64,000 nt of DNA, from contig LS997566.1 of NCBI GenBank assembly GCA_000469685.2, positions 33,375,303-33,439,302 on the forward strand. The letters are read 5' to 3'. Positions 1 to 11,745 of the stretch are shown piece after piece. This stretch comes from Haemonchus contortus (taxonomy: Eukaryota > Nematoda > Chromadorea > Rhabditida > Trichostrongylidae). The notes under the pieces are model-generated. The model saw only the letters and a program-made list of their open reading frames with translations. It ran no database searches and had not been told where the DNA came from. The translations under genes and the position numbers were made by a program. The stretch's first letter is position 1. Every line of letters starts with the position of its first letter.

Positions 1-1414
1 TAGACAAGTTTTGCAAGTAGCAGCTGGTCTGCTGGATTGTAGCTGCCGTTTTCGTTCATTCTCATCAGTCTAAGTAGTAGCGAATGGCATTTTTAGAGTT
101 TCGTAACTCTGATAACGTAATATTGCAGCTAGGAAACTTGTCCTCTCTTCCTCAACTATTAGAATCGGTGACCACTTAATTTTGAACTTATATACTTTAG
201 AGAAACCTATCGTGGATTTTATTCCAATCAACACCCACTCGAATGTTTGACGTTGTTTTGAGCTTTGGAAATAAATATGGAAAACAACAAAGTTTGTGTG
301 CCGTCATTATGTGAGTATTGACTGAATACTAATATACCTGTGAAGAAAACAGAAGAGTAGAAGAGGTGCCTAGTGGAAAGTTACACAAGCCAATTAGGAG
401 AGCTCATGTGACCATAGTGAGGAAGCTGCCTCGAATAGTAATCTACAGTTCATTGAGAAAAGGTGCTCAGTACTGTGCTAAATGGAAGTTAAACCGAGCA
501 AAAATTCAATTCAATTTTTTTAAACAAGATGCGCCATATGGCAACAACTTGACGGAGGCCCGACATTTCCTCGTTCATAGGGTTTTCAAATTTGCACCTT
601 CCTTAATGTTTATGATATACCTCAGCTCACATATCTGCTTTGATGCTCTACTTTCTTCAGTTTTCGGAAAATGGTGAAGCTTCGCAATCATCCATCAACC
701 GATCGGTCTTTGCACGCACTTGATGAACCGTTTCCCAGAACCATTTCGATATTTCTTGCATGACAGTCTCTCCAATCGCTATGCTGGGCCGGTCAACATC
801 AAGCCTCAAGACGTTCGTTTTGTCTCAATCTCTTCTCCGAATGCAATCGCCTGAGAATGATGAAGCTGCGAAACTTGCAGAAACACGAAAAAAATGACAG
901 CTGAATTGAATACAGTTCTATTTCGATAAATCTCCGAGTAAATACAGCTCTGCCCAGATAGGTTCCAAAAACCTTTAAAGCTTCTCACGAGAAGAAGTTG
1001 GAAAGAGCGCAAATGTCGTGCTCTCTTGCAGGCGACATCCACCCCAAAGGTGTTCACCGTGAAGGAAATGTTCAGATCCCAAAGTACACGTACATTTCTC
1101 ACTAAAAGTGGAGGGGAAATCGAGAAGGCTCAGATTATTTCTCGTAATCATTTCCCTCTTCTATTGGCTAGCACCTGAGCCACCAAAACGATATCGCTTA
1201 TTTTGCTGAGAATATTGCAAAAAGTGATCAGAACATCTTCACGAGAGCCATTTCTGAGAAAGGGTATTAGTAGAAGAACATTGCAGATGAGGTACAGGAG
1301 CTACGGTGCACTTGCTCACGAATGGAAAAATATCAAATACGGTGCTGGGGAAGTGCTTGCGACTTGTCCCCGCTTTCACTTACTTGGCCTACGAATTTCT
1401 AGGACCGCAGTCGA
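1..1414. other. Non-coding flank, no gene recognised
   Basis: Reading frames here are short, lack family resemblance and do not join through splice signals. AT-rich nematode intergenic or intronic sequence; I see no RNA gene or clear repeat. Confidence 0.5.
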
Positions 1415-1660
1415 ATAGGTCGGTTTGGTGGGTAACGTTTATGCTGGAGAGGGGAGGTCTGTGGTTCGAAACCCACTAATCTTGCTGCAGGAATCGATGT
1501 AAAAAGCCCGGTCTGCAGATTCAGAACAAATTCTGCGTGCGCCGTCGATGAGTAGAGGAAGCATGGTTAAGCTATAACTAGTACAGGAGGCGGTCACATC
1601 AGTTGACCTTGCGTTCACTTTGTTGATGCGATGCATAGTAAGTATGTATTGCACATTTCC
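1415..1660 (+). repeat. tRNA-like repeat with internal RNA polymerase III box B
   Basis: A stretch with a loose box A (GGTTTGGTGGG near 1420) is followed about 40 bases later by a good box B (GGTTCGAAACC near 1462). The spacing suits a tRNA-derived SINE or tRNA relic. No complete cloverleaf is obvious, so a functional tRNA is unlikely. It does not look like the same family as the copies at 21.8 and 23.7 kb. Boundaries are approximate. Confidence 0.3.
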
Positions 1661-2817
1661 ACAACGTATCAGTATGAATTGCAGTTCTCCACGAAACTTA
1701 TTTTGTTACCATATTTTTGCGCACCTTGTAGTTTTTGCACAAAACTAAATCTACGAACCGTCCCTACCTTAACGACTAAGTAACGGTAGCCTAGTACCCA
1801 GCTCAAATCGCATCGATCCAATATTTTCCTTCACTTCGTTTAAAGCTTCCTGCTCTGTATTTCGTGCTTTCTCAATTTTAAGAGAAGCAAAACTTTCAAA
1901 GCTGCAGCCCGTGCTTTGTCAAAAAGCCTTTTAGCTTTGAGAAACCTATCTACTTTTAAGGACTGGCTAATTATGGCTTTCTCCACAAATGTTTTGTGCC
2001 ACAAGAACGCTGCCGATCGCTCAGTTTTGTAGGCCTAATAACAACAACAAACTGTGAGCAACAGTACCCTTTTTAAGATTCAGTTTGTCGTAAAAGCTCG
2101 GTCAAAAGATTCCCAATGAAAATTTTGACCAAGAAATTCGCAGCCTTGGGATTCGATACATGCATATGCCTGGAAAGGAGATTTGATCAACATCTGCTCC
2201 TTGAGTCGAGTATCACCTGACCTTCATTCCGCACACAACAACACATACACCGGATATCGTGCCTATCTCATTTTTTCAACTTCCCAATAACCAGTTAGTC
2301 GCCATTTTAGTGAGCATTCGATGGTTGCTCGCGACACCTAATGAGGGAAGAAAGTGTCCTTCCAGCATACACTGAGCCCATGCGAACTCTGCGAGAACTC
2401 TTGGTCAAATTATCTTGGTCAGAATTAGTGTTTCCATGGCATCTCCAGCGCACTCCCTGTTTTGTCTTTCACGATGTTGCTTTTGAACACTCCTCGTTTT
2501 CCTCCAACTCTTGAGGTATATCGTTCTTCAATCTATCGTCTATCGGTGCGTAGCCATAACCCGAGAACACGCACCCTTCCTTGACCTCTGTAACCTTTGA
2601 TCTACGATGAGGTCAGTGGGAGGTATTACTAGTTACTTTAAACATCAGTCAGTGCGAGAGTGGTCGTCCTCCTGTCTTAGCGGCGGACTTCAAGGAAAGC
2701 AATCCATGCCTCATTCGATCAATACCTTGGGGGGTTCACTGGTCTACTTGAAGTTTTTCTTGGAGTTTTTGTTAATTCGTTTGGGCGAGCAAGCCACATA
2801 TGCTTTGCACTATTTCA
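1661..2817. other. No gene seen
   Basis: Short, non-conserved frames only. The 72-codon frame ending at 2825 has no family signature and ends at the ribozyme-like motif, so I treat it as chance or as retroelement debris. Confidence 0.4.
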
Positions 2818-2853
2818 GGCCCTGACGAAGGCGAAGCAGCCGAAACGTTGGCC
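2818..2853 (+). ncRNA. Compact hammerhead-ribozyme-like motif
   Basis: In order: GGCC (2818-2821), the core box CTGACGA (2822-2828), an extra A, a helix II hairpin GGC-GAAGCA-GCC (2830-2841), GAAA (2842-2845), CGTT (2846-2849), then GGCC (2850-2853), which pairs with the first GGCC as helix I. The bases AACGTT are self-complementary, so helix III could form only between two copies. Small hammerhead variants with vestigial helix III that act as dimers are known from Penelope-like retroelements. It departs from the canonical core by one unpaired A before helix II, so activity is uncertain. A retroelement motif of similar look but no activity is the alternative. Confidence 0.45.
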
Positions 2854-4259
2854 ATATAAAGTATTCAATCTTGAAAGGCTTGAACAGCACTCATCTTTAC
2901 TGTATATCATGCCAAGATTGCAAGAAAGTCGATCATGGACTAGTTACTCAATTTTCCTTAAATTACGGATAATAGAAACACTCATCTTTCCTCGAGTGCA
3001 TTAGGTGTGTTAAATTGAGGCCTATCTTTATTACACCTGCGCGGACCGTGAGTGGGCATACATTTCGTTAATTTGTCGGGAGTTTCCAGAGGCTCAGAGA
3101 TTTGCGTACAAAGAGCAAACGGAATCATGGGTTGCAATTTCCTAATAATAATATTGATAACTTCTATGCCATTCTTACCTAGTTTTCAAGAGGAAACCCC
3201 ACCGGTGCCCGAGGCTGGTGTTGAGCTTTAGATATGTGCAACCTGCAGGAGTCCTCACTATTCGAAACTGGAAAACAAAACTTTGGAACACATAAGTAAT
3301 GTATAAGTACAGACAGAAGTTAAGGGAACTGCGCAAGCTAACATCTAATGAAGAGTTTCGCATATTAGTTAGTGATAATGGTGGTGAGTTCGTCGCTATG
3401 TCTCGAACGCTTGATCGGGCCATGACCGAGCTCTATCTCAGCTACTTCTCTCGTGATTGAAAGATACGATCTCGAGTGTCGCAAGTCTGATCTGCAGTTA
3501 CTGATGGAAAGTTCCTCAGTAGGCTCAAAATGGGTGACTCATGCTGTCCAGTTTTCTGTAGGCTCATAAATACCCATAGACTCCCTACAGCAGAGCGCCG
3601 TCCATATCACCGGATACATTTAAAATCTGGCCCACTATTAGTTGCGTGTGAGGATCAACTGACGGAATTTTCCTATTACATCGCTCAGACCTCCGTATCA
3701 ATAGTAATATGATCGAGTCATACGAAGTTGTTTCTTCATAATAATATCCAAAACGAGCTGATCCTACGAGCTTTACCTACGATGCTAGATAGGCATGCTG
3801 ATAAAATTAGGTACCTTCGGACTCTATAAAACGCATACAATGACGGAATGCTCAGAGTTGGTCAAGGAATACTCAACGTGTAACATCTTCAGAGTAGGAG
3901 GTCTTCCTGTGAGACGGCGGCTAATGTCGGTGTTGCTGTGTGCTCGATGAGAAGAATTGAAGAAACGGTTTTGGAACGAAATTCTCAATAATGTACTATA
4001 GATATGTGTCATAAGATCAACGCACTTCGAAATGAGCTAAGAGCTTTTGAACCATAAAATGGTGGTTATCGTTGGATCGCTGTCAGCGTGAAGTGGTCAG
4101 ATAAAGGTAGTTGTAAGAATACTTTACTTCACGCTACATCAGCTCATCCACAAGCCGCTGGATGTGCAGTGGTCAGCAAGATGGTAAAAACCGTAACGAG
4201 TTTCTGCACGGGTAAAGGTGACCGTCTCGAACCACGACGTTTAGCTTGTGAGATAGCTG
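2854..4259. other. No gene seen
   Basis: Only short frames without recognisable domains. The stretch separates the ribozyme-like motif from the outer edge of the palindrome, and I could not detect further retroelement coding sequence in it. Confidence 0.4.
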
Positions 4260-4263
4260 TGCT

Positions 4264-4557
4264 GTGAAGGTGTCACAAGGTTATAGAAAATGTCACTTTA
4301 ATACGAAGTGTGCTACGTTTGAAAATAAATTTTCAGTACGTCTACCCTCAGTCTCCGATAAAGTTAGCAATGCTATACAGCAGAGCATTGCCAGAGCTAA
4401 AGTGCAAGAAATTGTAGTTGCTCCTAATACCAGCATTAAGCGTCTATTAGTTCGACACATTCTCGAGGCCAAGCAGCGCATAACAAAAATTGCATCATAT
4501 GTTTCTATGAAAAAACGGTCATATTGCGCACTGATAGGCGTCATCTACCGAAGCTAG
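4264..4557 (+). pseudogene. Penelope-like element fragment (RT-endonuclease linker region)
   Basis: The 97-residue frame contains LPSVSDKVSNAI, then IKRLLVRHILEAKQ, then CALIGVIYRS. This order resembles the stretch between reverse transcriptase and GIY-YIG endonuclease in Penelope-like elements (a SDKVS-like block, an LK-LVR block, a Cys-rich block and GVVY). No GIY-YIG core or reverse-transcriptase motif can be read on either side, and a stop follows at once, so it is at best a broken piece. The assignment rests on remembered family patterns. An unrelated or chance frame is possible. Confidence 0.35.
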
Positions 4558-5419
4558 ACATGAAATCTCAAAGCGAACAGTAGAGTCAGAAGTACAGAAA
4601 ACAAAGCACGAGATCTGATTCGCTATTGACAGTCGGCGACAGTGGATTCTTGTCGGCTCAAGCGATGGAACTTTGACGAGTCATGCTTCCAGTTGTTTTG
4701 AAATCGTCGTTTCCGGGTTTTGGGCAAATCATTTCGAGTTGAATTTAGGCTTCTACAAGAGACGACTGCGTTGGAACGAGTGACCATTCATTTAGTAATC
4801 TGCTTCACATAAAAAACTTGCATGACACAAGATATTGTAATCACGATTCTGATCTGCATTTGCAAGTCTAAATTTTTTAAATGCCGGCAAGGTCTTTCGC
4901 CTTCTAAATCATGACTCGATGAAACCGAGTTTCTAATCTTTTTTTAGATTCGGATTTGTCTTCATATTGAAGCGTCCTCGATAACATGCAATTCGCTGGT
5001 GCTGGCTCTAGTACGCGAATTCTCTTTTGTCATGTTACACTGACGATTACGTACCTCATTAGATTATCGTTATGGGATTGCTAACTTGGACCATTATGCC
5101 ATTGAGAACTATCCCTGTAGACGGTAGTGCTACTTCGATGGATGTCGTTGCAACTCGCTTCATTTGAATCTGTTCTAGAAAAATATAATATGATGTGATT
5201 GAATTTCGCAAGAGTCCGACAGCTCTTATTTGCACAAGCACTGGTAAAGGTTAATTTATGTAACATTTCCAGCGTAAGAGTCGTCATCCTTTTTTCTTCC
5301 ACTCTCTCGTCATTACCTTTCTGCTCAGATTATGTGCTTGCAAAACTGTTGCCTTTGCAGCAGTTGAGTACTTCTGAAAAGAAGCAGCACAAAAACACGT
5401 GTCTCCTTACGATGCACTC

Positions 5420-5425
5420 TTTATT
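5420..5425 (-). terminator. Poly(A) signal of left ASP-like gene
   Basis: AATAAA on the minus strand, 81-86 bases past the stop codon at 5506-5508. The mirror copy is at 15799-15804. Confidence 0.6.
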
Positions 5426-5505
5426 CTCTTTGACATCACAATGGTTATGTGAAGCAAACAGCAGTGGATGCAGTTGTGCTTGCTGTAGTCGTGTGAGTGG
5501 ACTTG

Positions 5506-8500
5506 TTATACATTTGGCGGGCAAAGAGGAGTGTTTGGGTTTTTGACACAAAGTCCATTTTTCGTGTTGCACGTTGAACCAGAGAACGTGGTGCAGTCGC
5601 TGTCGACCATGCATGGACCAGATCCGGCTTCATAGATCATACCGAAGTAAGTCATGGCTGTGCTAGAAAAATGAAACTGTTTGCTGAAATTGATTTGGGG
5701 TGGATTAACACAGTGTTGTTACAAGAAAAGGGTTATTTTAATTGTTCAAAAGAATCACGGAGCCAACTGAGGTTCTAGCATCAACCTTGCTTGTTATCGA
5801 TCAACTTGATCGACTTGACGTATGTTAGATAAGATGCTTTGGCTAAAATCAGTGCAACATTCTTGAAAGTGCAAATCGCACGAACCACAAGTCTCACAAG
5901 TGAAAATGCGGACCTTAAGTGAACCATTGGTGATGAGAAAGCAAAATAAATTTTTGAAAACTAAAATATTGATAGTGTAGTTGAGCGAAGGGATAGGAAC
6001 AAACGCATTTCAACGACCGTTTGTGTCATGTCACATCCCAAGATGCCACTACTGGATTAGTAGGATAACGTGAGGGACGTATTCCAAAGCAGCGAAGCCA
6101 AATTTTTCACTACGCTATTTCTCACCCATAAGTTGTTTCAATATATGCACTCCGAATTTTCGGAAGAGGAGCATCATTGAAGAACGACGTCCCATACTCA
6201 GACTTTCATTAGCACATTTTTAGTTCTTCTTGGTAAAGTGCCTGCGGGATCAAGATGACTGTTTTAGCAGTCATCAAAGCAAGAATCTTAAGAAAGGAGA
6301 GCAAGGCAAGAAGAAGAGAGAAAGAAAGACATCTGCGAGAACTGGTTATAATACTCTGAAGTAAGGTATTGAAACTAACCAGACATCGAATGCGCAATAC
6401 ACTTGCTTCTGGCCATAGCACGTATCGGTGCACCCTATGCTGACAGCGTATCCCGAAACCAACTGTAAAGCATACATGTTGTTCATAACAAAAAGAGAGC
6501 TCAGTTTGAGGTGAGCTCAGTGGCTGAACTCACTTGAGAAAATACAGTATAGTCAAAATTGGGGTCGTAGACGGCAGTACTATTGATGAAAGCACCGAAG
6601 TCGTGGTTGTCCCACCACAATTGGAATGCAGCTGCTATTGGGATAGGTGACGGCTTCCTTAATTATGAGAAATTTCTCTCGGACTTTTCTGTGATAATCG
6701 CTCTGATCTTCGGTACATGGAAGACATAATTTCCGTAATACAACCTAATCCAATCGTGGAACACATTTTTTCTCAACGAACTCTTCCATTCAACAAAGCT
6801 ACAAAAAATGGAGTACCCAGCAGGACTGAGTTGTGCTTGTTGATTGCAGACCATCATTGCGTACTCCTCAGCCGTGCAGGAATAGTTCTAAAAGTGTCTT
6901 GCTTAACACAACACTGAATTTTTAACAAGCACTGAGTTTTAGCTACAGCCATTGACGCCCTGCATAGTCGAGCGTAGCGGTTTGGAACCTACCAGGGACA
7001 TGGGTAGCACATTGTAACATACACAAGACTTAAGAGAATTGGATTTGTTGCAGTGGATTTATATACCCACTAGCACGCATTGACATGTTTTTACGACAGC
7101 TTTACCTCTACTTATAGCTTCTACTTCATTTCTTGAGGTAGTGTAAATCACTGCACTCACGTCTCTGTACACCCACTTACCAGTTGGTACATGTTCTGGC
7201 TGGGTGGATACCCAAATACTCCGGTTGTTGCGATTGTACGATAAGCGTTGGCCAGATACATAGAAAGTTTTCGTTTTTCGGGCGTCATGGTAGTGCCACT
7301 GATCTTGCAATTGAATTCTGCAATGTTTCTCATATGGAGTAACTCTCTCACGAGAAAGCTGCTCAGATACTGCACCTACGGGAGAAGTCTAATAGAGCTT
7401 CATATACGACAAATCAAGAACATTGATCCTTTAAAACATAAAATGTGTGAGGGGTTATCGAAGCGCTAGGTAAAAAAGAGCAAGACGCCACGGTTACGCT
7501 GTTGTGTCGATTCTGGAGCGAAAGAATAAATAATAATGATGATAATAATGCAAGTACACTGGTGTGCAAAACTTAGGGACGAGATGAATAATGTAACATA
7601 AAACATTGAGGACTGTATGGAAATAAATGAAAGTGTGGGAATATATTGCCAGACCTGTTGCGGTTATGCACAGGAAGTTGGGCATCCCTCCGTGGACGAA
7701 TAGCTCAAATAAAGCGAGCAATGTGGCTACCCGCACAAATTGAGGCAGTTGATAGGTATGAAAAAAAAAAGTTTTTTTGTCTACCAGCCAGTAGTTACCA
7801 AGTACTGTGGTGTATCCTTCTATACATCATTTCCCGCAGGCATCGTCTGGATGACCTGGCACGAGGAAGGATCATCGAGAAACTCGAAAAAGGTCGAACC
7901 ATGACAAGTGCAGCTCAGGAGCCTGGTAACGCTCAGTGCGCTGTTTCACGTGCACGCAGAGCATTCCGAACCCCTAATACTGCTGCACGAAGGAGAGGAG
8001 GTAGTCGACCAAGAACAACTACACGAAGGTATGATCGTTACATTGTGCAGCAGGCAAAAAGAGATCTACGTCAGTCAGTTTCTTTGATTGCAATGTCATT
8101 TAACAGGATTTCAAAGCAAGCCATCCCAAGCCCAACAGTGGCACGACGACCGCACGGTAGCGGTCTCTTCGCCTGACGACCACTACGTAGTGTACCTTTG
8201 ACCCTCGCGAATCAGCGAGCCTGTTTAGGGTGGTGCCTGGAGCATAACGAACGGACCGATGAGAAATGAGGCCGTTTGCTTTTTTCGGATGAGGGCAGAT
8301 TCAGTCTGAGCAGTGATTCTGGACGCATCCTCATGGCCAGAGCTGGCGACACGCACTTCTCTCAGAAACGTTATGGAACTTGATCGTTCTGGTGGTCGAG
8401 GTGTTATGGTATGTGGAGGCATCATGCTTCGTAACCGTGCTGACCTTCAGATTTTTGAGCGTGGCACCCTTAACAGACGGCGTCACTGTGAAAAGGAACC

Positions 8501-9479
8501 TCTCCCTGATGTGTATCTTTTCAGGGCTGCAGTGAGCCCTGAATTCATTTTCATGGATAACAATGCGCGAGCGCATCGAACATCTCAGGTGGAAGAGCTC
8601 TTGACCACAGAGGTTATCCTGCGAATGGAGTGGCCTGCCCGTTCCCCCGACCTGAATGCCATCGAGCACTTGTAGGATGCACTGGGTAGAGGAATTGCAG
8701 CACGTCCAAATGCACCACTGAATATCCAGTAGTTTTTAATTGCGCTGATAGAGGAGTGGTATACCCTATCACAACAACTCATTTCCAACCTCGGGGAAAG
8801 CATGGGATCGCGTTGCAGAGCATTTACTGCTGCCCGTGGTGATCACACACCCTATTAGAAACCACGTCGCTTTTTTGAAGTACTAGGATAAGTTGTGAGG
8901 ACTATGTGTAATCGGTACCTTTCAATAAAAATGTCTTATTTGCTCGTCCTATTTCGATTTTCTGCCAGTTGCTTGATGTGCAATACCGTAATGATCCTCT
9001 ACTGGTACGGTATAAATTTCATCGAGCTCTGTCGTCTGGCAGAGATACAGTAACCGAAAGTTGCATCAGTCCCTAAGTTTTGCACACCAGTGTATTACAG
9101 AAAAGAACTACTTCCTTCGAATGCTGGGTGGCTATAACCGCCGTCTATTAAAGAGCAAACTTAGAGCTTATATAAATTTTTCTCATAATGATTTCCACCA
9201 ACATTTCCATGCCCCTCAAAATTCTGAAGCTCTTTTTATGCAAGTCCCATCAATGTGCTTACTTTTACTTGAATGGGGCATGATGGCAAAGAATGAAGTT
9301 TTTAGAAAATATATTTTGCTCATAAAACTACTCACCATCTTGAACAGCTTTCGTTGTTGATAGGACTGGAGCAACCGAAGACACCAAAACCTGTTTACTT
9401 GTACTAAACAATTAGCTTGGAAAAGAGTTAAGGAAAGCGAACTGACCGTCAATGCAAAGAACGTATTGCACAGGAACAT
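5506..9479 (-). CDS. ASP-like secreted CAP/SCP-TAPS protein (left-arm copy)
   Basis: Seven exons on the minus strand: 9479-9447, 9390-9336, 7317-7181, 6887-6817, 6657-6534, 6462-6380 and 5662-5506. They add up to 660 nt, giving 219 residues in phase throughout. The product starts with a signal peptide (MFLCNTFFALT, then a hydrophobic run from exon 2) and continues as one CAP domain: TMTPEKRKLSMYLANAYR, then NMYQL, then WWDNHDFGAF and INSTAVYDPNFDYTVFSQ, then a Cys-rich C-terminal hinge. This is the single-domain ASP layout, typical of proteins released by hookworms. The usual CAP cavity histidines are not visible (ANAYR in place of a HN..R motif; no GH before the FSQ segment). Compared with the right-arm copy, the exon differences I found are all synonymous. 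A decayed Tc1 element lies in intron 2. The molecular role is unknown. Confidence 0.85.
7557..9092 (+). mobile_element. Tc1-family DNA transposon, decayed (left arm)
   Basis: It is flanked by TA target duplications at 7555-7556 and 9093-9094. It has matching terminal inverted repeats of about 23 bp, starting CACTGGTGTGCAAAACTTAG. Length 1536 bp, normal for Tc1. It sits in intron 2 of the left ASP-like gene and runs opposite to it. The identical position in the other arm means the insertion came before the arm duplication. Confidence 0.9.
7721..8856 (+). pseudogene. Tc1 transposase remnant (left arm)
   Basis: A likely start MWLPAQIEAVDR is joined over a short intron (ending in CCCGCAG near 7839) to HRLDDLARGRIIEKLEKGRT, the N-terminal helix-turn-helix region. 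The paired-like DNA-binding region GGSRPRTTTRRYDRY follows. The DDE catalytic domain can still be traced: FSDEGRF (first Asp), FMDNNARAHR (second Asp) and ARSPDLNAIEHL (Glu). The copy is broken: an in-frame TGA at 8174-8176, a frameshift near 8225, and a TAG at 8673-8675 where Tc1 relatives have Trp. It cannot give an intact transposase. Confidence 0.85.
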
Positions 9480-9518
9480 CTTGATACCTTCCCATGATCA
9501 CCACCGTGCCTGTGTCTC

Positions 9519-9525
9519 TTAAATA
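9519..9525 (-). promoter_or_regulatory. TATA-like box of left ASP-like gene
   Basis: TATTTAA on the minus strand, about 40 bases upstream of the ATG at 9479. The spacing suits an ordinary promoter with a very short leader. The mirror copy is at 11700-11706. Confidence 0.45.
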
Positions 9526-9989
9526 CGCTTTGGTTTGTAATAAGTGGGGACACGTAATCGAGCATGTTATTGGCGTCATGATTATCTCCAGTAATATGCT
9601 GCGAAGTTAACGTGGCAAAATACTTTGACAGCTCGGGGGGAAATTTCCATATTTTTGCGGAGCCACAATGACTCCCTAGTTTTTCTACTCGAATTAAAAG
9701 TGGGTATTATTGAAAGGACACGCAACGTGATTAATCCCGCGATCTTCTATTGATCCATGCCCCAAATTGACGTGGCAAAGCACGACGAATAAACAAAAAC
9801 ATTCTGATTTATTCGAGTGACTACAATAGCTCCATGATTCTCAGAGCACATCCAAAATCATCGTGAACCCTCGAATACAATAATAATGCATATTCTTATG
9901 GCAAAGTGACAAAACGGCTTGAGAATAGTTTTTCAACGCCTAACCTATGCACTCCATGAAAACCTCGAAACTATGCGAAAATCGTGTGT

Positions 9990-11236
9990 CGACTGGTCTC
10001 TAATCCATCTCCACACCTTCAAGTTAAGAACTTGCAGCACTCGATGTCGCGAAATGGATATCTAATATAAAAACGGGAGGACTCTGGCTGTAGTTCGCGA
10101 AGGGGGGGGGGCCAGTTTACGCTACTAAGACCGATTTTCCTCAAAACCATTTTCGAGACCTTTCTTTTCCTGTTGCCTTTCATTTGAGCACCTGGGACAG
10201 CCCCTTGCTCAGACAAAGTTGACTTATTTTGACAGCGAAGGAATTCTTGCGTGCATTTGGCTGATGGCTGTGGTTGTTCCAAAGTGAGGAGCTCTTGGAG
10301 TCAAAAAGCAAAAAGCTGTTCTAAAAACATATGGGGTTAAAAAACCATTGACTATGATACTCCCCAAACTTTAGCCGGCTACCACAACCACACATGCCGG
10401 ATAAACCCAAAATCGCGCTATTCAGGCAAAGAGAAAGCATTGAATAAGCTCTTTTCAGCTTTAGAAGAACAGCTATGGTAAGTAAGTTGCAAATCGAATT
10501 TGTAAAAATGCTTCGAAAAAAGAGTTTGGAACATCTCTTCAACCGACTCACATGCTGCTTCGATCTAATGATGATGAGCTGCAATCTCAATGGTTTTACC
10601 AAGCAGTCCGTGTATTTCTTATGTGGTTTGTTTCGTCTAGGCTAATTTCTACATGGAAATGCATTACGATATCAACCTCGCGAACGTAGTAAGAACCTCC
10701 CTCCCCTCAAATTTAACTACCCACCACGCCTTTATGAGATGAAGCAGGACCGGCGTGATAATTTGTCAAAAATTTGGCTTCTGGTGAGCTAACTTTGTAG
10801 TACCTTGACAGGGTCCGAGTGCAAACTTATATTTTGCAGAACTGTGGCTGAGGGCAGAGTGTACATATTTTAATAATGGTTATTGTCTTTCTTTTTTTTC
10901 ATTTGTGTTTTCGACCAACATTGAGAATTTTCATGGAAAGGAAATGAATTTTTAAGCTTTTAATGTTATAGTTTCAAGCACTTGCTGCATGCCAAGTCTT
11001 CACATTATGCATCTGCATGTTCTTACCTCGGAACTGTGAAAACGAATTAAAGATTGGGACAATAATAACTCTACTGTTCTTGTTGGTCATCCAATGCACA
11101 GCCATTTAGGAAGAATTTTTCCAAGTTTATATTGGTGGAGCCGAAGAACAATAGTTCGTGTGAGTTTAATGGAAAGACTGTTGTCTCCGATGAAGCCAGT
11201 GTGAAATCATATGTCAGCCGCGGTAGAAGTCAGTTA
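9990..11236. other. Unique spacer at the centre of the palindrome
   Basis: These 1247 bp have no counterpart in either arm. The spacer lies between two divergently transcribed ASP-like genes whose own upstream regions are inside the arms. It contains a run of nine G at about 10106-10114. The frames in it (for example 10019-10282 and 10321-10602 on the minus strand) show no family features. Confidence 0.7.
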
Positions 11237-11699
11237 ACACACGATTTTCGCATAGTTTCGAGGTTTTCATGGAGTGCATAGGTTAGGCGTTGAAAACTGT
11301 TCTCAAGCCGTTTTGTCACTTTGCCGTAAGAATAGGCATTATTATTGTATTCGAGGGTTCACGATGATTTTGAATGTGCTCTGAGAATCATGGAGCCATT
11401 GTAGTCACTCGAATAAATCAGAATGTTTTTGTTTATTCGTCGTGCTTTGCCACGTCAATTTGGGGCATGGATCAATAGAAGATCGCGGGATTAATCACGT
11501 TGCGTGTCCTTTCAATAATACCCACTTTTAATTCGAGTAGAAAAACTAGGGAGTCATTGTGGCTCCGCAAAAATATGGAAATTTCCCCCCGAGCTGTCAA
11601 AGTATTTTGCCACGTTAACTTCGCAGCATATTACTGGAGATAATCATGACGCCAATAACATGCTCGATTACGTGTCCCCACTTATTACAAACCAAAGCG

Positions 11700-11706
11700 T
11701 ATTTAA
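11700..11706 (+). promoter_or_regulatory. TATA-like box of right ASP-like gene
   Basis: TATTTAA lies 40 bases upstream of the ATG at 11746. It is identical to the mirror copy in the left arm. An upstream ATG at 11730 is out of frame with the signal peptide and would have to be skipped. Confidence 0.45.
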
Positions 11707-11745
11707 GAGACACAGGCACGGTGGTGATCATGGGAAGGTATCAAG

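Larger units (their letters stand above)
4260..9989. repeat. Left arm of a 12.7 kb inverted repeat
   Basis: This 5730 bp arm is the reverse complement of 11237-16964. Matching positions add up to 21224-21226 all along the arm, so length differences amount to only a couple of bases. By eye the arms differ by scattered single-base changes, mostly in introns and flanks. Identity stops sharply after TGCTGTGAAGG at the outer edge and at ATCGTGTGT on the inner edge. The arm holds a Penelope-like fragment, an ASP-like gene on the minus strand and a Tc1 element in that gene's second intron. Confidence 0.95.

Noticed and set aside
4293..4544. 83-codon hydrophobic minus-strand frame (and mirror at 16680-16931)
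   Set aside because: Antisense of the Penelope-like fragment; its hydrophobic run is a by-product of the opposite frame.
8331..8669. 112-codon frame on the minus strand inside Tc1 (and its mirror at 12556-12894 on the plus strand)
   Set aside because: Antisense shadow of the transposase DDE region; no independent features.
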